64,000 bases of DNA from Rhynchosporium graminicola (Eukaryota > Ascomycota > Leotiomycetes > Helotiales > Ploettnerulaceae). Where the stretch lies: contig FJUW01000042.1 in the NCBI GenBank assembly GCA_900074885.1, forward strand, positions 276,015-340,014, in the 5' to 3' direction. Made by a program: the position numbers and the translations under genes. The notes below the pieces were generated by a model. The model had not been told where the DNA came from. It made no database searches and saw only the letters and a list, made by a program, of their open reading frames with translations. Shown piece after piece: positions 23,837-36,104 of this stretch; position 1 is the first letter of the stretch; every line of letters begins with the position of its first letter.

Positions 23837-25018
23837 ATGCCGATCTTCCGAGGTCGATTTACCGGATCCCAGAAGCCAGATGAACAAAGAGCATTACAGC
23901 TGTCGACTCTAAACAAGGTGCCAATTGAGATCCTTCTGTGTGTTATAGATTTTTTGCTTCCAGAATCGACCATCGTCCTCGCGCTTACCTGCAAGTACTA
24001 TCTTCGTCTCTTCGGCACAAGGCAAAATTTCGTCGCAGTTAAGTCCTACAACAGCGAGATCGCGCTATTGGAACTTCTGAGCATCGATCTTCCTAACCAA
24101 ATTGCATGCTCTCACTGCATACGACTACACCACTTCGAGAACATTCGCAAATACAGCCTCAAATACAATGTCTCAAAGTTTCGCCAATATGGTATGACTG
24201 ATCCACGCGTGACAGCATGTGTCATTCGAGATTATCATAATCACCTACCCGAAAAGTGCAATCCAATCAACACAACCACTTTCAAGATGGTAATGAAAAT
24301 TTCCCATCGGTACACAGATAGTGCTAAATTAGTGTACACGCTGCGGGAGAAGAGTTTTTTGAAGACCGAAGATCAGGTATCACTCTACATCGAGGAGTAT
24401 CGCATTATCCAAGGGCGTCTGATACAAAGGTTACAGATAGCAGATCTCCCACGAATTGATTCGGGTTCCACCTTCTGTCCACGTTCTGTAATGATCTGTC
24501 CGCATCTGCTTCATGCGATTGGTCGTCGTATCGAAGTGCAGGAAACTGGAATAGTCCGCTGTAGTTGGTGTCGATCAGAATTTAGGGCAACTCCCAGGAC
24601 GGAGAAAAATAGGTTAGGGCAGGTCCTTACGGTGTGGAAAGATTTCGGGTCTGGAGCAGATAATGAGATATGGGAGGCACATCTCCCGCTGGCTTCGACG
24701 AGAATGCGAAGGCCACGACCTGGACCCAAAAATCCTCAAACACATGAGGACACTGGCACTCAAGATTATTCTCCGTCTTCAGTCTTCGGCAGTGACGATG
24801 GAGATGATTTGGTCTTTTCTCTTCTATTGCAGAGAGAAAATAGCAGCAAGATATCTCGATGGGTTTCTCGGTTGATGAATAAGAATTATATCCATCAAGG
24901 TACTCCTTCAATCTTGCTCTATGATGCAATCATTTTTGACTTACTTATTTCTACTCAATACAGTCACCTACTAAAGTTTGAAGCTTCACGTGAGAGTCAC
25001 AAATTTATAATCCGATGA
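23837..25018 (+). CDS. F-box protein with cysteine pairs
   Basis: This is a single exon of 393 residues from the ATG at 23837. An F-box-like motif is near residues 25-56 (LNKVPIEILLCVIDFLL, then LALTCKYYL). F-box proteins link substrates to Skp1-Cullin ubiquitin ligases. Two cysteine-rich spots follow, CSHCIRLHHFEN and RCSWCRSEF, a pattern seen in many fungal F-box proteins of unknown target. The last 60 residues lack recognisable features, and a missed 3' intron is possible there. It stands alone between long noncoding stretches. The F-box call is good; any target is unknown. Confidence 0.7.
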   Translation: MPIFRGRFTGSQKPDEQRALQLSTLNKVPIEILLCVIDFLLPESTIVLALTCKYYLRLFGTRQNFVAVKSYNSEIALLELLSIDLPNQIACSHCIRLHHFENIRKYSLKYNVSKFRQYGMTDPRVTACVIRDYHNHLPEKCNPINTTTFKMVMKISHRYTDSAKLVYTLREKSFLKTEDQVSLYIEEYRIIQGRLIQRLQIADLPRIDSGSTFCPRSVMICPHLLHAIGRRIEVQETGIVRCSWCRSEFRATPRTEKNRLGQVLTVWKDFGSGADNEIWEAHLPLASTRMRRPRPGPKNPQTHEDTGTQDYSPSSVFGSDDGDDLVFSLLLQRENSSKISRWVSRLMNKNYIHQGTPSILLYDAIIFDLLISTQYSHLLKFEASRESHKFIIR

Positions 25019-27197
25019 TGCCAAAGATTCCACTCATATTAGAATCAGCTATCCGTATCCATGCAGAAGTCATCTATTCTGAGACGCAGCAGTGCCTTTA
25101 CCTGGCTGGCCCTGGCAAAACGGTCAATTCTCGAATCCAACGTGCGCTATAGGCTCAAGCCTTACTAAGACAGAGAGACGGACTTAAGGACCAGAAAGCG
25201 GCCGATGTTATTGGCTTTTGAGAACGTTCGTTCAACGCAAATACAAGTGATAGCGTGCTTTTGAAGCTTCATGGCAGTCTTACCAAGTTGCATCTCTGAT
25301 CGGATTTTTCTAAAATATCTAAAGAACTGAACGCAGTCTTGTACTCCATTGTGGTCTTTTACTCAGTCAATCAAATTGACTGCGCCGGCGAGCAGAAGTT
25401 ATGTTTCGATATCCGAGATAGCACAAAGTCAACATTCAAGCTGGTTTAGGTCCAATCTAGCTACAAAAAGGGAGCGGAGGAAATCATTCTTGATGACAGT
25501 CCTCTCCCGTCACCGCTCAGAAGCAAAGAGAACTTATCACAGCATTTAAGATATTCATAACGCTTGTCACCGCACTCGGCATTTGGCCAGATAAAATCCT
25601 TTCGATCCGTCACGCTTTCATATACATTTAGAACGTCGAAGGCCTAATGTTCTCCTCCAGATACCCCCGAAATTTTTTCGTGCCATAAGATATACTATCA
25701 CTACTAATTCCAAGGTCAGAGCCAATCGGTGAATCGAGTCAAGAGCGATCGACTTGGCTTGATTTGCAATGCAATCTGTTAGAAATTGGTATGGATACAG
25801 CTGTACTTAGAAGTACTGTGACTCGGCGTACACTGTACACTTGGCAGGCATACCAAGTGCAGAGTTTTCCGTACACTCTGTCCAGAATCATACAATATAA
25901 TACTATCACAATGCAATGTAATGCAATGCACCCTTTCTCGTAATCCCCACTAAGCGAGAGGCTTACCGAGCCAATCACCGGAGGAACTTCAACGTTCGTC
26001 CTCACGATGAGCAAGACCATTTCGTTCATCGGAGACCTATAATGCGCTGTAAATTCGAGATATGAAACTTGGCATATCTGAGCCAATGTATCTAGTATAT
26101 CTTGGGACACATTTTACGCCTCTTAACGAGGAACAGGTGAGGCGGATTCAATAAGCCATTGTGTCAAGTGAGGACATCTGAGCAGATATATCAAGAATAG
26201 TTGACAGATAGAAGTATTAAGATCACGAGAGATATTCAATAGCCAACTACGATATCTGGGGTTTGCTCGTCTCCTCGAAGTGCGACTACCGAGGATCACA
26301 ACCTAACCAGTCCATCAAACTTCCAAACACCGCATTCATGATCCTCACCATCCTACTTCCATCACCGGTGCTCTTTTCTTCGCAGTTGCGATCTAACTTT
26401 TTGCAACACTCGCGATGTATCAGCTCGTCAACAATGGCACGATTTCCAATTATCCATTCTTGTGCTTCTTTAGCACCGTGTGGTGGCAAAGTACTACTCG
26501 GATTCCAGCTCAGGTTGCTCCGATGGAAGATTGGAGTCCATCTGTAATAATCAATAAGGCTGGATGAGCGGAATAGGGCATGGCCATTGTACGAAGTCTA
26601 CACTTACAAATGATGAAAGTCTCTCACCACGTGTAACCTTACGTCGAAGATACTAGCTACTTCGTGCTTCGAGGCGTAAGTAATCCATTTAGAGTGAATC
26701 AAATATCCATAAACTATTCGCTAAATCGGGATCTAGACTTATCACTATAGTGAAGTCATCAAACATGTTTCAAGACAAGGCAGAAGCACTTCACACAACG
26801 TTATGTATTGGTTTTGTAACTTTAATATGGACATATAAGATTGAGATGTGCCTGCCAGTGTCCCTTCTCTGTAGACGAATTGGCCTAGCCTTGCTCGCAA
26901 GTAACACAAACTTGGGGAACTTCATTCTTATATTATAAGCCTACGATATGACTTCGCAAGGCTCGGCATAAGAATTGACTGTCGATGCCATTAAGTCTCG
27001 TTCTGAGACGAACACTGGAAAAGTGCCATTGTCAACGAAGCTTGACTTGAGGAGTAACTGAAAGTCGCAAAATACATATACGACTTCCCTTGGGGCACAA
27101 AATTCTTACACGACTTTGAATACTTTATTAGTAGCTTTTTTCAACGATTAAATACTGGAGATTAATAACATTCTTGTGCCCGAGCCCAGTATGTCCT
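25019..27197. other. Convergent intergenic region
   Basis: It lies between the 3' ends of the F-box gene and the giant helicase-AAA gene. Open frames are short and unrelated to known families. No tandem or inverted repeat stands out. Confidence 0.45.
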
Positions 27198-30100
27198 TCA
27201 GATACCAAGTTGACCGTCGGAAACGTAGTGGCTGCCTCCAGCGCAACGATATCCACCTGCTTGCTTGATCCATCGATAACCCATGATACATACGCCCATC
27301 TGTCTCAGTTTGACCTGAACCTGTTCCTCCATCTTCCTCTTGCTCTTTTCTAGTTCGATCTTGAGTTCTAAGGTCTTTCGCAACCTCTCTGCCAAGGCAC
27401 GGGCCTCAACCTCACGAATCCGAGCTTCCTCTCGCCTTTTCAGTAACTCGTTGGCCGCAGCTTCGTTTTTTGCCAAGAGTCTTTGATGTTCTATCATTGC
27501 AACTTCAGCGGCCTTTTGAGCTATGTTGGCAAGTCTCAATGCTTGTTTAGCCTCCAGTATCTCCTGCTCGTACTTCTCCGCTGCAAGCTTGGCCAATCTT
27601 TTGTCTTGCTCAAGCTCAGCCCAAGTTTCATCAGAGACACCAGGATCACGGTTATTGCTTACAGGCGAGACTGTACTTGGGGTATCTGGTGGACTTAATG
27701 GCTTGTCATTTGCCTCTCCGTCCGGAATTGCTGCTTTGGTAGATGAGTTGGAGGCTGAGCTACCAGTACCAGTGCCAATGTTTGGTGGAGGCCCTTGGTC
27801 AGGGTTGGAACTCTGCGTGGCAGGACTCAAATTTACTGGACGGGTTCGTAGGCTCTTGTTTCTCGCGAGTTTATCAGCTAGCATATGCTCTGTGCATCGA
27901 ATAGCAATGTCGGGGTGGATTTCAAGCTGTGCCACTTTGGCTTGATTGGCAGAATAGACTGCTCTGACCATACTCTTGGCCAACGTCTGAAGATCTCTTG
28001 CATTTCCCCAGCCGGGTATCTTTGACATCTGCTCGATCAAGTCATGAAGAAAATTGAATACAGTCGGATCCTGCAACTCTGGGAAAGCAATTCGGCTTTC
28101 TATCAACTTGGAATCCAGTAGGTGGAGGCAGTCGGCTGGTGTCAAGGCTGGAAAGTAGACCTCATCCGCAAATCGACTGCTTAATCCCTCATTGACACGT
28201 AGTAGCTTGTTCCTAAGTCATGGTTTAGTCAGCAATCAGAAAATCAACAAAATATGTCTCCAAAATATACTGAGAAATTCTGAAAAGGAACTTCCGGCTC
28301 CCGCAATACTTACATGTCGTCCTCGTATCCGGCTAAAATGATGATCATCTTGCCAGCGAACTTGGGCTTAGTGACAAGATCGACCAGTTCATTGATAGCT
28401 TCCGTAGCGAACAATCCTTCACCAAGACGATATGCCTCATCCACGAAGAGGACCTTGCCGAGTCCCTTCTCTAATTGTTTGAGAGTTTTGGGGCCTGTCT
28501 GACCCACGTACTGGCCTATCAAGTCGGTAGCTGAACACTCCACAACCTCAACATGCGACAGGAATCCCAGGTCAAAGAAAACCTTCCCAAACTTTCGTGC
28601 CGTTGTTGTCTTACCTGTCCCTGGTGGACCTTTGAAGATGAAATTCATTGGAATTTGGCCCCGAGGATCAAGGTCTTGGGCTCTCATCCCCTTTGCAACC
28701 TTCAAGAAGCCATCGAGTTTGGTGACAATCGCATCACATCCAATCACGCCTTGAAATAACTCCTTTAAATTGGTTCCTGCGGCCACTGCACGGTTGAAGT
28801 CCAAGTCGAAGTCTACAGGCTCGAAATTGAAGTCGAATGAGCGCTCAGTAGCCGGAAGCGCAGATTGGCGAGCTTGGTAATTACGTTTTGCTTTCGAGAT
28901 CAGGCTTTCCACGTCCCCACCGTTGCCAAAATTGAGTCCGTTGCGAGCCCTAGATAACACATCAATGGCAACTGATTTCGCGTGAGTAGTAGCTGCGAGT
29001 CCTTGGCCTTTTATCTTGATTTCTAAAATCTCCTGTAGCTCGGAATCGCTGAACGCACATAATATAGGTTAGCAAATGTTCTTGGAAATATTTCTTGGAA
29101 ATGTCTCGTGCGAAGGATTCGAAATTTCTGAAGAGATTCTGGAGATATTGGAAGATATGGAAAGCTTGGGTTGCCCTGCTGCGTACCTGAAGTCTTCGAA
29201 GCGGAAAGCATCTGTAAGTGGGAACCGACGAGTGAGGCCAGGATTGACGTTCTGAAACATGTCAATCATCTGATCTTCGTAGCCCAGCAGAAGTACACAT
29301 CGGTCTTCGCCAAGTGTGCTTTGGATTTCGGCGACCAGTGTGTCTATGACCTGGCATAAATAGTGAGCATGAGAGGAAGAAAAGAGTTGTAGGACACATA
29401 CCGCTGTCTTGAAAATATCAGTACCTTGGCCACCACCACTGTTGCCTGGATACAACATGTAAGCTTCGTCAATGATTAGTACCTTCCCAGCCGTTGTAGC
29501 TAATATAGCCTTGGTATTTGCTTCGCTTTGGCCAATGACATTTCCAACAAAGTCAGAGGGATTTTTAGTTACCACTTATGTACGCATTAGTAAAGCTCTT
29601 GAGAAGAGAAAAAGGATATTACCCTCCCCATTGCTCAGTAGACCAATATCGGCCAGAATCTTCCCGTAAATTTTCGCAACGCTGGTTTTGCCCGTACCAG
29701 GAGACCCAAGGAACACACGATTGAGGGAAACTTCGATGATTGGCTTTTCCTGTACTTCCCTATGATAGTTCGTCTTTATCAGGTCGATCATAAAGTCGAC
29801 CGACTCTTTCACAGATTTGAGGCCGGTCAAATTTTTCAGATCTGTCCAAGCGTGACAGTTTTTCATAGCTTTCGACGGGTCGGGGCCAATGAGGTCCTCC
29901 TTTGCCATGAAAAAGTCATCCGGCCCTAGTCCATCTCTGCGTTCGTTGCTCAATCGTTCTGCCTGACGCTCTCGTATGCGAGCGAACACATTCTCCAAAG
30001 CTCGGGCATTTCCGAATCCATCCCGACCTCGACCTTTGCCTAAACGACCGACGGCAATCTTCATATACAAACCGTCCAGCCCATCTTCGATAGCCATTTT

Positions 30101-33100
30101 TCCCTTGTAGAACTTGTTCATATTGAATTGTAGCATCTTGAGAAGCTCTGCATCAGTGTAGTCCTCGAAATGCATCATGTAAGGAATTCGGGAAGAGAGA
30201 CCAGGATTCGACTCGAAAAATTTCTCCATTTGCTTGCGATAACCTGCAAAAACGAAGATCGTATGGCCCACCAGATTCTCAATTTCTGCAAGTAAGAACT
30301 CCAGAACAGTTCGTCCGCCATGGTTGTGCGGCTCAGCAAGTTGGTAAGCCTACATACAAGTTAGTATGATGTGACATGCTTAATCCAGATCTAAGCAGAT
30401 TGGTCTTGATGAAGGATTTCGGACACTCGTAGTAACTCATTTTACCCAGACTTCCGAATTCATCAGAAGATTAGATAACTTTGAAGTATTTTTTCCTGAG
30501 ATATAATGGTGGTTTCATTGCCGAGTTGCGAACTTGAAATACACCCGGCCAGGTCTGGGACGCGGAAGATGAATTTTCCCAGTCTCACCCTGAGGACAGC
30601 ACATGCAGAGTATCGCAGACTAAAAAGCTTACCTCGTCAATGAAGTAGACGCCGCCACCACTATTTTCAAGCTGTTTGAGATGATCCTTGGCCTCTTTGA
30701 TACCCCCATGAGCCAATCGCGATCCTGTAGTTTCAACGAATCCATCTCCTGACAGCACTTGAAGTGATGTGAGGACTTTTGCATAGTGTCTTGCCACTGT
30801 TGTTTTACCTTCAATCTGTTAGCTCGGATTCCTACAAGATCGCAAATTGCAATCGTAACTTACCTGTTCCAGGATTACCTAGCAGGACTAGACCCAGACG
30901 TTCTTTTGTAAGATCAGTACCTTGGCGAATAGAAGTCTCCACTTTTGCCTTTATGCGCAATATTTGCGACTTGACTTCTTCTAAACCAATCATCTCCATA
31001 ATAGAATCAATGGCTGGATCGACAGCATTTTCTTGGTCCTTCTGACGTTGCCACTCCGTCTTTGAAGGAGATTTGTTATGGTCGACAGCCGATGTGATGT
31101 ACGTACAGAGCTTTTGATGCCCTTTAAGAGTGGACGCCGGCGGTTTGGAGGATGAAGAAGCCGGCTTGGTCTTTTTTGTCTGGCCTTGTTGTTGATGTCC
31201 CGAATTTGCCTGATCACTTTCGCCACTAGCCGAAGAATACAGTCCCTGCCCTGTAGGTCTACTAGAATTAGGTTTGACAGCTTGCTTGGGCTTGTTCGCA
31301 GCATCCTTCGCTCTCTTCTGGGCGTCTTCAAGGTCCTTGCGCTTTTGCGAGAGTACCGCTTCGAGCGCAGTATTCATATTAGCGTCTTTCATACCTTGAG
31401 TGAGTCTCTCGATTTCCTCCTCCAGTTTCAACATATCCTTTTGGTGCTTTTGCTTCTTATCATCTCGTCTCAACTGGTCTTCGAGCAACTTTCGTGCTTT
31501 CTTTTCTGCAGCTTTCCTCTCGTTCTCGCATGTGTGACACGTTTTTGGCGCACCTTGGAAGCATTTCCAGGTTTGACTGTGGCTTTGGGGACACTTCTGC
31601 TTCATGACCGTGTGACATTCCATCTTCGAATGATCGAAGACTTGGTGGCAATTACTTGGACCTAATTATATAAGAACAATCAGATGAAAACCGCAAGGTT
31701 GTGATGAATGCAATAGAAAGGGTGGGAAACGGCTGCGTTGTCTTGACGCCTCGTCCATTCCCCGCCGATGGCCTCTTGACAATTCTTATACGTTTTTCCC
31801 ATCGAGGATATGTCCTCACGAAACTAAAGGACATAAGACTTTAGTAAAACACTTACACTTGTGTAGTTTACAATGCAGTAACACACCGCTACACGGATGA
31901 ATTAAGTATATAATCATAAACGGGAATGGTGATGGAATCTTTACCAATGCTCCTTGCAACCTCCATCTGGGGACTCGCTCTCAAAAGCGTCTGGGGTACA
32001 CAGAAGGGCAACTCGATCTGGATGCTTTTCACACTTCACTGGGAAGCCTTCATAGACGTGACCGTTCTCTTTGAGCAGATCAAACAGCTTTCGCCAGACC
32101 TCTTTACCTTTGCGGGCGTTGATAAATGTTTCTGAATTACCAATCATGATCAACGCATCACGAGCACGTGATAACAACACGTTCAGTCGTTCTGGAGCTG
32201 CCATGAAGCCAATGTCATGAGCGTTGTTACTTCGTGTCAAAGAAACAAGAATAATATCACTTTCTTCACCTTGGTAGTTGTCTGTAGATCCGTTCAGTAC
32301 TACAAGCTAGCTTGCAAATCGTAAGCAGGAAGAGAGTGCTTACCAATGGTTGAGATCCGGAGAGATGGTTTCGATGTCTTAGAGCCAAGATCAGTCAAAA
32401 TTCCCGCTCTGAGAAGATCAAACTTGTCTATATCATTCAAGATCGGATCATTTTCTCGAGCAAGCTGATCGCGGAGGAGTTTCAGTTGGCCCAGGTATGG
32501 AGTGATCACAACAATTTTGTCGCTTCCGTAGCCTTGCTGAGCGAGATAGCGAACACACTTCAATATCATTTGCGCTTCGAAGTGGTTCTCCTTAGAAGAC
32601 GTCTTACCATCTCTCATCTCTTTTGCATTCTTCAACTCAACCTCAAGCTCACGATGATCGATGAAGATAACGTTGTCGCGGAAGCCACGAAGATTCGCGC
32701 GCTTTCGTGTGGATTCTGCATCGATCAAATCTGGGTATGTCAAGTGACGGACCATAGCAGATATTTCTGGTCGCATACGGTGCTGTTTAGTTAGTGTCAC
32801 ATGTGGATAACCTTTGAGTATGAGTCTTTCAAAGAGAGAGCGGTTCAAGTCAAATCCATCCCCTTGCTCCACGCTAAGCTCGTAAGAGCACTTCGGACGA
32901 AGTTGTTGGTGGTCTCCGATAAGAATTAGTTGCTGTGTGTCAGGACCAAGTGATGTCAAGATATGAGCTTCCAATATTTCTCCAGCTTCTTCGACAAGAA
33001 CTGTACCAGGAATTAGCAAATACAGATATCGTGCCCCTGGGAAACCATAGTGGAACAATCCCCTAGATTCTTCAGCCTTCAGCTAACACGAGAAAAACTG

Positions 33101-35599
33101 CGGCAACAAGACCTTATCTAAGAAGGGTTCTGCAGTACAAAAAAGTCCGCAGAAGGGGTGTGAGAGCAAAAACTAACCAATGCCAGGTGACGCAGCTTGA
33201 ATGGCAGATGCATGTGTAGCCGCACCATTTGTGGTACAGGCAATGATCTTTTTGCTCTTGATGATGGCCGTATCATTCTCTGTCAACACCCTGGCCATCT
33301 CAGATTGGTCCACGTTGTAGGCTCTACCAGTTTCTTGCATTTCAGTGACCAGGTCATTCAAGATCGCCTGTCTCCAGCGCATCATACAAGCTTCTCTAAG
33401 CTGAGGAGTCATGTTCCAGATGCCTTCCGCATCCTCGGGCTGCAAATGCTCAAAGAGACCAGCATCGGTCTGATAACGTGCCCATCGGTTGAGGAGATAG
33501 AAGTGATCGACTGCCTTATTCTTCTTCCCAACGCGTGTCATTCCATCTCGCTCATCTGAAACTGTGAATGCTTCAAAGAAAGGTAAGTCTTCTCCCAAGA
33601 ACTCAAGGTAATTCATCAAATCACGTGCAGAAGCATTGGTGGTCTTGTATCGGTTGAAAGTATTGCGAAGTCGCTCCTCATGTGCTTGCAGTTTCTGCTT
33701 CAGTTTATTGATCTGAGCCCATTGAGTTGCACTGCGTTTGATGGAGGTCTGTTCCCGAAGCATCAGAGGCTTCGTGAGATCCGTGGATTTACCTCCTAGT
33801 CGAACCATATTGGCTGAAGGGATCCCGATTTTCATTAGGTCTTCCAAGAACTGATCAAGAGCATGGTTGGTGAAACATACGACCAGGATCACTTGATCTG
33901 TTGAGTCGTGAAGCACTTTCGCAACGAGTGCTCCGATGAAAGATTTTCCAGTACCTGGCGGACCTTGTACCATGCTGACGGACTGAGAAAAGCATGCGCT
34001 TAGGGAACTTGATTGCGAATCGTCAAGAATTACACTTGTCTTGGTTCCTAAAACCTGATTCAATTCTTTGCCTCGCATATTTTCAAGCTTTCCTAAAATA
34101 TGTAGTGGCTTAAAGTGTGGCTCTCCGATCGACCTTCCCTCCCTCCAGTGTAGTAATTCGGCTGCGAGGGGCAGCTCAGTCATTTCCTGGAGACGCCGCA
34201 AGAATGGCTCGTATGCAAAAATTGCCGAGTCCAATTGGACCAATTTGACGTTATTAGCCGTCTTCAACCGTAGCAGGGTTCTAGATAATGTTTCGTCGTC
34301 TTGGAATTGTATAGTGAGGATTGCAGGTACTCGAGCTAACTCGTCCTCGTTCCGAGAAATCGTTGGAAAGGCACTTGGTTCGCCATCAATGAAGAGACAA
34401 GCCATGTTTCCTTGACGGAGAACCTGTCGATTCTCAGTTAAAAATGCTCTCCGTTTGCTTCCGTCGACTTTTCTCATATTCGGCAGTCCATCGTCCACAA
34501 GGAACTTTAGCCCCCAAGGTGATCGTTTCTTGTCAATTCCCATCTCGATTCCACACAATTTGAGACCCTCAACTGTCAGTCCCTTGTGCCAACCTTTCCT
34601 GGATCCCATCATCACTTTCATTTCTTCCCTAATCTCTCCAAGCATATCTTCGCGGAGCAGACGGAATTGGTTGTCGACGTGTAATCGATGGACAGTAGAA
34701 ACTAACTCAGGATTGTCTATGAAGTTGGCAGTGCGAAAAAACGGGCGATCCTGAGACAGAAGCTCGTCTGCGGTCGGCATGATCGTGATTTCCCTGTAGT
34801 CAACATGATCATTACCATGCCTTCCACCAGGCTTTGCTTCTGCATCGATGTGAAGATCCGTATCGGACAATGGAAGCGAGTGCTTGATCTTTTCTCCTAG
34901 AATCCTGATGTCTCCGTCGTTATAATTCAGAATCAGATCGAGAATTGCCGATTCGGCAAGTTGAACATATGCAGAAGAGCCGGTCCCGGGAAGGCGGACA
35001 AGATTCAAAAGAAGCCAGGCATATTTCTTAGCGGCATCCAGGCTGAGCACCGATTCAACAAAAGCTTTGGTGAAAGCGTCCCAGAAGAACGCCGGTTCTA
35101 CGATACCGATCAGAATCTTTGATAGCACAGATCCAGAGTCGATTGCGGTCAGCTCTGGGGCTTGTAGGACATCGAGAAGCCGTAGGGCATGACCGTTCAG
35201 AAAAGCGGGAGAAGTATCGAATCTCATTGATGCTTGGAGGGCTCCAAGGCCATCAGTGCTCGCTAAGACTCGGTGGACACATGTTGCACGATCCGTTTGT
35301 ACAAAGATAGACTCCAGGAACAATTTCCCATCTCTCGATGAGTTCAGTAACTTTCGGCCGTAAAGAACATCGTTGAAAAGTTTCGAAAGTCTCAGAACTC
35401 TTTGATTATCAGGATCTGGGGCTGCCATTCTAATTTCTGGTGACGCTAAACTTTCTGCTTCGGTCAATAATTTAGATGGCAGCTGATAGGGATCGAAAAT
35501 ATTTCCCAGTAATAATGGCTCCTGAGTTTTTTCTATGTGAGTTTAATGCTTGATGACACCTACTTTATCATCAACAGCAGGTTTAAATTTCTCCAACAT
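27198..35599 (-). CDS. SF1 (ZNFX1/UPF1-like) helicase - zinc finger - triple CbbX-type AAA+ protein
   Basis: I rebuild 12 exons, all on the complement: 27198-28212, 28314-29048, 29187-29350, 29402-29574, 29623-30349, 30633-30808, 30864-31661, 31857-31888, 31945-32299, 32344-33000, 33178-35521 and 35564-35599. They total about 2,403 residues, and every join preserves frame. Order: a non-catalytic N-terminal region; SF1 helicase with motif I QGPPGTGKSF (about 531), II VLVEEAGE, III LIGDHQQLRP, QHRMRP, V DNYQGEESDI and VI LNVLLSRARDA; a Cys/His segment (about 1120-1190, CKEHCGVLLHCKLHKC and on); a coiled coil; then three AAA+ modules with Walker A at about 1402, 1681 and 1960. Each keeps IDEAY or VDEAY and an NPGL/NEGL...R finger. 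A C-terminal coiled coil ends in GYRWIKQ and YRCAGGSHYVSD. ZNFX1/Hrr1-type helicases act in RNA silencing and antiviral defence; this role is inferred. The 5' end is the least certain, since coding-like sequence continues upstream of 35599. Confidence 0.88.
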
Positions 35600-36104
35600 T
35601 CGCCGGACCTCTGTGCCGAGTTCCAACGGATCAAAGACGCATGAAGCTACACGGTGAGACCAAACGAGACTGCTTTGTAAGAGATGAGCCGCTGGAGACA
35701 GCGCTTAAAGCTTACAAGAGCGCCTCCCGGACAGGATTGGTTGATAAGCCTCATGGCATCTACCTTGCATTGATCGATTCGAATTCTTTTGCAGAAAATG
35801 ATTCAACTGCAGCCTATCGAAGATGCTTATCTTCCCGGCGAATGGGTGGCCGCAGCCTATGAAACGGTCGTATTTGTTCAGCCTCGGAGTCTTGCATCAC
35901 TGCTGTTGGTGGCTGGAGGGAAGGAACCTGATGGATGAAAGCAGACGGCCAGGCTTTGTATAAGGTCAGGCTTCGCCACAATTGAGATCAGGGAAGATCA
36001 TGGAAATACCACATCACTTAACTTGAATCATCAAAGAGTGTCACAGAGACAAAAAAGATTGTTCCATCTGCCTAGGAAGTCAACCTTATCTAGTGCCAAA
36101 CTCG
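35600..36104. promoter_or_regulatory. Divergent promoter region (505 bp)
   Basis: It sits between the start codons of the giant helicase-AAA gene and the RGG-rich gene, so both promoters must lie here. Next to 35599 the helicase frame stays open upstream to about 35705, so a further 5' exon may occupy part of it. I see no clear TATA box. Confidence 0.5.

Noticed and set aside
18349..25018. A secondary-metabolite cluster around the acyltransferase.
   Set aside because: No polyketide synthase, peptide synthetase, terpene synthase, P450 or pathway regulator is present nearby.
31186..31665. A 159-codon plus-strand frame inside the helicase-AAA locus.
   Set aside because: It is antisense to the coiled-coil exon and has no independent family signal.
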